A DNA stretch of 25,498 nt. It comes from JACMNW01 sp031402355 (lineage in GTDB: Bacteria > Pseudomonadota > Alphaproteobacteria > Rhodobacterales > Rhodobacteraceae). The translations under genes were made by a program, and so were the position numbers. Position 1 is the stretch's first letter. The number at the start of each line of letters is the position of its first letter. Positions 22,083-25,498 of the stretch are shown here, one piece after another. Under the pieces are notes generated by a model. The model had not been told where the DNA came from. It ran no database searches and was given only the letters and a program-made list of their open reading frames with translations. The stretch spans positions 1 to 25,498 of the forward strand of contig JANNSG010000121.1 of NCBI GenBank assembly GCA_031402355.1, read 5' to 3'.

Positions 22083-23549
22083 CTACTTTGCCAGGTACTC
22101 GGTGATCACTTGGCGTGTGCCTTTGGCCCATACTGAAGTAAGCGCAGCCCCGAACTGTGCCACAAGTGCAGGATCCTGCGCTAGATCGCCATAAATCTCT
22201 GGCATATCCAGCCACTTCGACGGATCGCCCTTGGCCAGTTGCGCCTGTGTGCGCAGGCGGTCCCAGCTGGGATCATTGGGTTCAATCACAGCACCGCTTT
22301 CGCTGATGCCAAAGCAATAGCGGCACCAAAGCGCCGACAGGAGCACCAAGCCGTCCAAGCGGCCCTTGCTGGCAATCGCATCGCGGATTGACGGGATGAT
22401 GAATTTTGGCTGGCGGTTTGATCCATCCAGACACAGGCGTCGGATGGTATCGGCGACCTCGGGGTTGGAAAAGCGGTCGATGATCAGCGCTTTGTAATCG
22501 GGCAAAGCTACACCCGGAACGGGCGGCACGATTGGCAGAACCTCGCGTTCCAAGATGCGGTCAAGGAAGGCCTTGATCAACGGATCGGCCATCGCGTCAT
22601 GCACATAGTGAATGTCTAACAGGCCAGATGGATAGGCGATAATTGCGTGGCCGCCGTTCAGAATGCGGATTTTCATCGTCTCAAACGCATCAACGCGGTC
22701 GGTGAAGGTAACGCCTACTCTTTCAAGGGGCGGGCGACCGGCGGGGAAGTTGTCTTCCATCACCCATTGGCGGAACGGTTCACACGTGGCAGGGGCCGCA
22801 TCGGGAATGCCAAGCGACAACGCCAAAGCGCGTTCGGCGTCTCCTGTGGCGGGCGTGATCCGGTCAACCATGGAATTCGGGAAAGCAACGGTTTGCGCGA
22901 TCCAATCGGCAAGGGCAGCATCCGACAGGCGCGCAAGGCCCACCACCGCATCGCGCGTGACGTGGCCGTTGTGGGGAAGGTTGTCGCAGCACATTACGGT
23001 AAAGGCGGGAACGCCCGCTGTGCGGCGTGCGGCAAGGGCGGCGATGATTGCGCCAAACGCGGTGTCGGGCGTGGCGGGGTTGGCGGCATCGTGGCGAATA
23101 TCGGGGTGGTCCACGCCAAAGGTTCCAGTCTTTGGATCAATGTAGTAGCCACCTTCGGTGACCGTCAGCGACACGATCCTGATTGCCGGATCAGACATTA
23201 CTGCAATCAACGCAGCATTGCCTGCCTCAACCGGCACAAAACCTGTCATCGCACCGATGACGCGCGCATGCAGCGTGCCGGGGGACCGTTCGATGACCGA
23301 CGACAGATAATCCTGCCTTGCCAACAGATCACGCATCCGCGCGTCGCCCGCCCGCACGCCAGCCCCTGTGATGGCCCAATCCTGGCCAAGGCCAAGCTGG
23401 AACAGATCATCCAGATAGACCGCCATATGCGCCCGGTGAAAGTTTCCGCAGCCGATATGTACAATGCCGGGGCGCAGCACGGAACGGTCATAGGCAGGCA
23501 CGGCAACTGCGTCTGGCAAATCGGCAAGGGTTGCAGTGCTAAGGGTCAT
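22083..23549 (-). CDS. mtlK: Mannitol 2-dehydrogenase (polyol-specific long-chain dehydrogenase)
   Basis: The 488-residue enzyme oxidises D-mannitol (and often D-arabitol or D-sorbitol) to the ketose with NAD+. The N-terminal Rossmann domain has GIVHIGCGNFHRAH at 28-41. The catalytic signature K293-x4-N298-x2-H301 in KIRILNGGH keeps the spacing of K295, N300 and H303 of the Pseudomonas fluorescens enzyme. Length fits the family (about 490). It starts one base after the sorbitol-dehydrogenase stop, as in the Rhodobacter sphaeroides polyol operon, where mtlK follows smoS. The kinase gene that may follow in relatives is absent here; a ThuA-Gfo pair takes its place. Fructuronate reductase belongs to the same superfamily but fits the context less well. 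Confidence 0.93.
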   Translation of the reverse strand: MTLSTATLADLPDAVAVPAYDRSVLRPGIVHIGCGNFHRAHMAVYLDDLFQLGLGQDWAITGAGVRAGDARMRDLLARQDYLSSVIERSPGTLHARVIGAMTGFVPVEAGNAALIAVMSDPAIRIVSLTVTEGGYYIDPKTGTFGVDHPDIRHDAANPATPDTAFGAIIAALAARRTAGVPAFTVMCCDNLPHNGHVTRDAVVGLARLSDAALADWIAQTVAFPNSMVDRITPATGDAERALALSLGIPDAAPATCEPFRQWVMEDNFPAGRPPLERVGVTFTDRVDAFETMKIRILNGGHAIIAYPSGLLDIHYVHDAMADPLIKAFLDRILEREVLPIVPPVPGVALPDYKALIIDRFSNPEVADTIRRLCLDGSNRQPKFIIPSIRDAIASKGRLDGLVLLSALWCRYCFGISESGAVIEPNDPSWDRLRTQAQLAKGDPSKWLDMPEIYGDLAQDPALVAQFGAALTSVWAKGTRQVITEYLAK

Positions 23550-23550
23550 G

Positions 23551-24321
23551 TCAACTCATCCAATTGCCGCCATCGACATTATATGTCTGGGCGACGATGT
23601 AATCCGCCTCGGGTGAGGCAAGGAATATGGCCATACCGGTCAGATCGGCGGCAGTGCCCATGCGGCCAAAGGGCACGGCCGCCCCAACCGCGCGTTTTTT
23701 CTCGCCCGGCTTCAGGTTTTCATACTTTGCAAAAAACGCATCGACACCATCCCAATGCTCACCGTCCACCACGCCGGGCGCGATGGCGTTTACGTTGATG
23801 CCTTGCTTGATCAAGTCCAGTCCCGCCGATTGGGTCAGGCTGATGACGGCGGCCTTGGTGGCGCAATAAACTGCGACAAGACTTTCACCACGACGCCCCG
23901 CCTGGGACGCCATGTTGATGATCTTGCCGCCATGACCTTGGGAGATCATCTGTTTTGCCGCTGCCTGCAGGGTGAACAAGCAGCCTGCGACATTGACCAA
24001 AAACAGCTTGTCAAAACTGGCGCGGGTGATTTCCACAATCGGCGCGGCTTCGAACAGCGCTGCGTTGTTGATCAGGATATCGAGCTTGCCCATGGCCGCC
24101 ACTGCCGACGCAATGCCCGCATCAATGCTGGCCTGATCGGTGACATTCATCTGCACGCCGTGGGCTTGTGGGCCAAGGGTGGCCACGGCCTTTGCAAGCG
24201 CATCTGCGTTGATATCAGCCAGCGCCACCTGCGCCCCTTCGCGAATGTAAGCGCGGGCAAATTCAAACCCGATGCCACGTGCGGCACCGGTTATCAGGGC
24301 ACATTTGCCAGCGAGCCTCAT
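23551..24321 (-). CDS. smoS: Sorbitol dehydrogenase, short-chain dehydrogenase/reductase
   Basis: The 256-residue SDR has TGAARGIG at 11-18 for NAD+ binding, NNAA at 85-88, and the catalytic S139-Y152-x3-K156. The stretch MASQAGRRGE and the C-terminus YNVDGGNWMS closely match SmoS/PolS of Rhodobacter sphaeroides, which oxidises D-sorbitol to D-fructose and galactitol to tagatose. ATG 24321 is chosen over an open extension to 24510, because it overlaps the ATPase stop by ATGA and places the Rossmann strand at the N-terminus. It is the central catabolic gene of the polyol operon. Confidence 0.95.
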   Translation of the reverse strand: MRLAGKCALITGAARGIGFEFARAYIREGAQVALADINADALAKAVATLGPQAHGVQMNVTDQASIDAGIASAVAAMGKLDILINNAALFEAAPIVEITRASFDKLFLVNVAGCLFTLQAAAKQMISQGHGGKIINMASQAGRRGESLVAVYCATKAAVISLTQSAGLDLIKQGINVNAIAPGVVDGEHWDGVDAFFAKYENLKPGEKKRAVGAAVPFGRMGTAADLTGMAIFLASPEADYIVAQTYNVDGGNWMS

Positions 24322-25319
24322 GCCAAGTTCTTTCCGTCTGCGCCAAACTTGTGAATTCTTCCGGCGATTGGCGTCAGGTAAACCGTATCGCCGTGGCTGA
24401 CATTGACGTCGCCGTCGGCGCGCACGGTCATGGATCCTTGGCCTGCGACTGTCACATGCAAGAAGGTGTCTGACCCCAGCCGTTCGGCAACCGAAACCTT
24501 GCCCGACCATTTGCCCGCAGTGGTAGATATGTCCAGATGCTCTGGGCGCACGCCAATTGTGGTGGCCCCTTCCGCCTGGGCGTCGGCACCGGTGACTAGG
24601 TTCATGCGCGGGCTGCCGATAAAGCCCGCGACAAACACGTTGGCTGGGTGATTATAAAGGTCTAGCGGACTGCCAACTTGTTCGATCAGCCCGGCCTGCA
24701 GCACAACGATCTTGTCGGCCATGGTCATCGCTTCGACCTGATCATGGGTGACATAGATCATCGTTGTTTTCAGCGTCTGGTGCAGTTCGGTGATTTCCAG
24801 CCGCATGTTGCCGCGCAGGGCGGCATCAAGGTTGGACAGAGGTTCGTCAAACAAGAACGCCGCCGGTTCACGAACAATGGCCCGGCCAATCGCGACGCGC
24901 TGGCGTTGACCGCCCGACAACTGGCCGGGGCGGCGATCCAGATAGTTGGTCAGGTTCAGAACCGACGCTGCGGAATTAACTTTCTTTTCAATCGCAGCCG
25001 GGTCCATCCCCGCCATTTTCAACGGAAAGGCGATGTTCTTGCGCACCGACATATGCGGATAAAGCGCATAGCTTTGAAACACCATCGCCAGCCCGCGTTT
25101 GGCAGGGGGCAAAGCAGTGGCATCTTTGCCATCAATCTCGATCGTGCCGGAAGTGGTATCCTCCAGCCCTGCGATCAAGCGCAACAGGGTAGATTTACCA
25201 CAGCCCGAGGGGCCAACGAAAACAACGAATTCGCCGTCCTCGATACGCAGGTCAACGCCGGGGATGACGAGAACTTCACCAAATGACTTGCGAACTTGCT
25301 TGAGTGTTATTTGTCCCAT
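24318..25319 (-). CDS. smoK: ABC transporter ATP-binding protein of a sorbitol/mannitol importer (MalK/UgpC type)
   Basis: The 333-residue ATPase has Walker A GPSGCGKST at 36-44, a Q-loop in FQSYALYPHM, signature LSGGQRQR, Walker B FLFDEPLSNLD, and the switch histidine in YVTHDQVEAMT. A C-terminal TOBE region with GVRPEHL near 273 is typical of the carbohydrate (CUT1) group. ATG 25319 has GAGGGA 6 nt upstream and lies 7 nt after the permease stop. Gene order permease-ATPase-smoS-mtlK identifies it as the polyol importer ATPase. It differs from the spermidine-type ATPase at 9.0 kb by subfamily. Confidence 0.93.
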   Translation of the reverse strand: MGQITLKQVRKSFGEVLVIPGVDLRIEDGEFVVFVGPSGCGKSTLLRLIAGLEDTTSGTIEIDGKDATALPPAKRGLAMVFQSYALYPHMSVRKNIAFPLKMAGMDPAAIEKKVNSAASVLNLTNYLDRRPGQLSGGQRQRVAIGRAIVREPAAFLFDEPLSNLDAALRGNMRLEITELHQTLKTTMIYVTHDQVEAMTMADKIVVLQAGLIEQVGSPLDLYNHPANVFVAGFIGSPRMNLVTGADAQAEGATTIGVRPEHLDISTTAGKWSGKVSVAERLGSDTFLHVTVAGQGSMTVRADGDVNVSHGDTVYLTPIAGRIHKFGADGKNLA

Positions 25320-25326
25320 CTATCCC

Positions 25327-25498
25327 TCACTTCACCGCGCCAAAGGTCAGGCCGCGTACCAATTGTTTCTGGCTGAACCAGCCGACGATCAGGATCGGTG
25401 CGATGGCCATCGTGCTGGCGGCACTGAGTTTTGCGTAGAACAGCCCTTGCGGGGCCGAAAAGCTGGCGATGAAGGCCGATAGGGGTGCTGCATCGACA
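25327..25498 (-). CDS. smoG: Sugar/polyol ABC permease, C-terminal fragment (MalG type), partial at window edge
   Basis: Reverse-strand translation of the last 172 bases gives 56 residues ending LVRGLTFGAVK before TGA at 25329-25327. The YAKLSAASTMAIAPILIVGWF segment of a last transmembrane helix and the tail QKQLVRGLTFGAVK are typical of MalG-type CUT1 permeases, which end in VKG or close variants. It precedes smoK by 7 nt. Most of the gene, including the EAA loop, lies beyond the right edge, so the symbol follows from operon order. Confidence 0.82.
   Translation of the reverse strand, partial: VDAAPLSAFIASFSAPQGLFYAKLSAASTMAIAPILIVGWFSQKQLVRGLTFGAVK

Noticed and set aside
22647..23798. Plus-strand open frame of 383 codons opposite mtlK
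   Set aside because: The mannitol dehydrogenase frame has the K-N-H catalytic signature; the opposite frame shows no motif and only reflects third-position GC bias.
1..25498. tRNA, rRNA, CRISPR arrays, insertion sequences, riboswitches
   Set aside because: I found no tRNA-like cloverleaf, no spaced direct-repeat array, no transposase and no riboswitch consensus that I could support by reading both strands.

Overview
The window reads as chromosome or megaplasmid of a Rhodobacterales (Roseobacter/Rhodobacter-type) alphaproteobacterium. The clues are a GC-rich composition, long unidirectional operons with ATGA stop/start overlaps, and a sorbitol/mannitol operon whose gene order and short-chain dehydrogenase closely resemble the smo/pol locus of Rhodobacter sphaeroides. 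Almost everything lies on the minus strand. The only plus-strand gene I support is a BetI-like TetR regulator near 19.4-20.1 kb.

Left end (1-2.5 kb): the N-terminal two thirds of an acetolactate-synthase-like ThDP enzyme, preceded by a complete phosphomannomutase/phosphoglucomutase. A gene-poor 1.1 kb follows (2500-3608). It holds a plausible promoter for the mutase, a hairpin, two palindromes, and an orphan promoter-like block (TetR-type dyad, tandem repeat, strong Shine-Dalgarno, 10-codon ORF) that leads into no recognisable gene.

Centre (3.6-20.1 kb): a 14-gene minus-strand array with its divergent regulator. In transcription order it runs: class-III aminotransferase, two phytoene-dehydrogenase-like FAD oxidoreductases, a GcvT/DmdA-type folate-dependent demethylase, two Rieske oxygenases with the Glu bridge typical of quaternary-ammonium oxygenases, a four-gene spermidine/putrescine-type ABC importer, a DMSP-lyase-family cupin with a long N-terminal extension, a phosphoethanolamine-methyltransferase-like SAM enzyme, a Gfo/Idh/MocA oxidoreductase and a ThuA-like protein. 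I infer an uptake and breakdown pathway for a methylated cationic or zwitterionic small molecule (quaternary amine, sulfonium or N-methylated polyamine). I recognise each family but not the assembly, and the substrate cannot be read from sequence. This is the best candidate for an undescribed system.

Right end (20.1-25.5 kb): a second ThuA plus Gfo/Idh/MocA pair, then a polyol operon: mannitol 2-dehydrogenase (mtlK), sorbitol dehydrogenase (smoS), ABC ATPase (smoK) and the C-terminus of a permease (smoG). A 12-bp palindrome of LacI-operator type sits between mtlK and the ThuA gene. No tRNA, rRNA, CRISPR array, insertion sequence or intact transposase was recognised.
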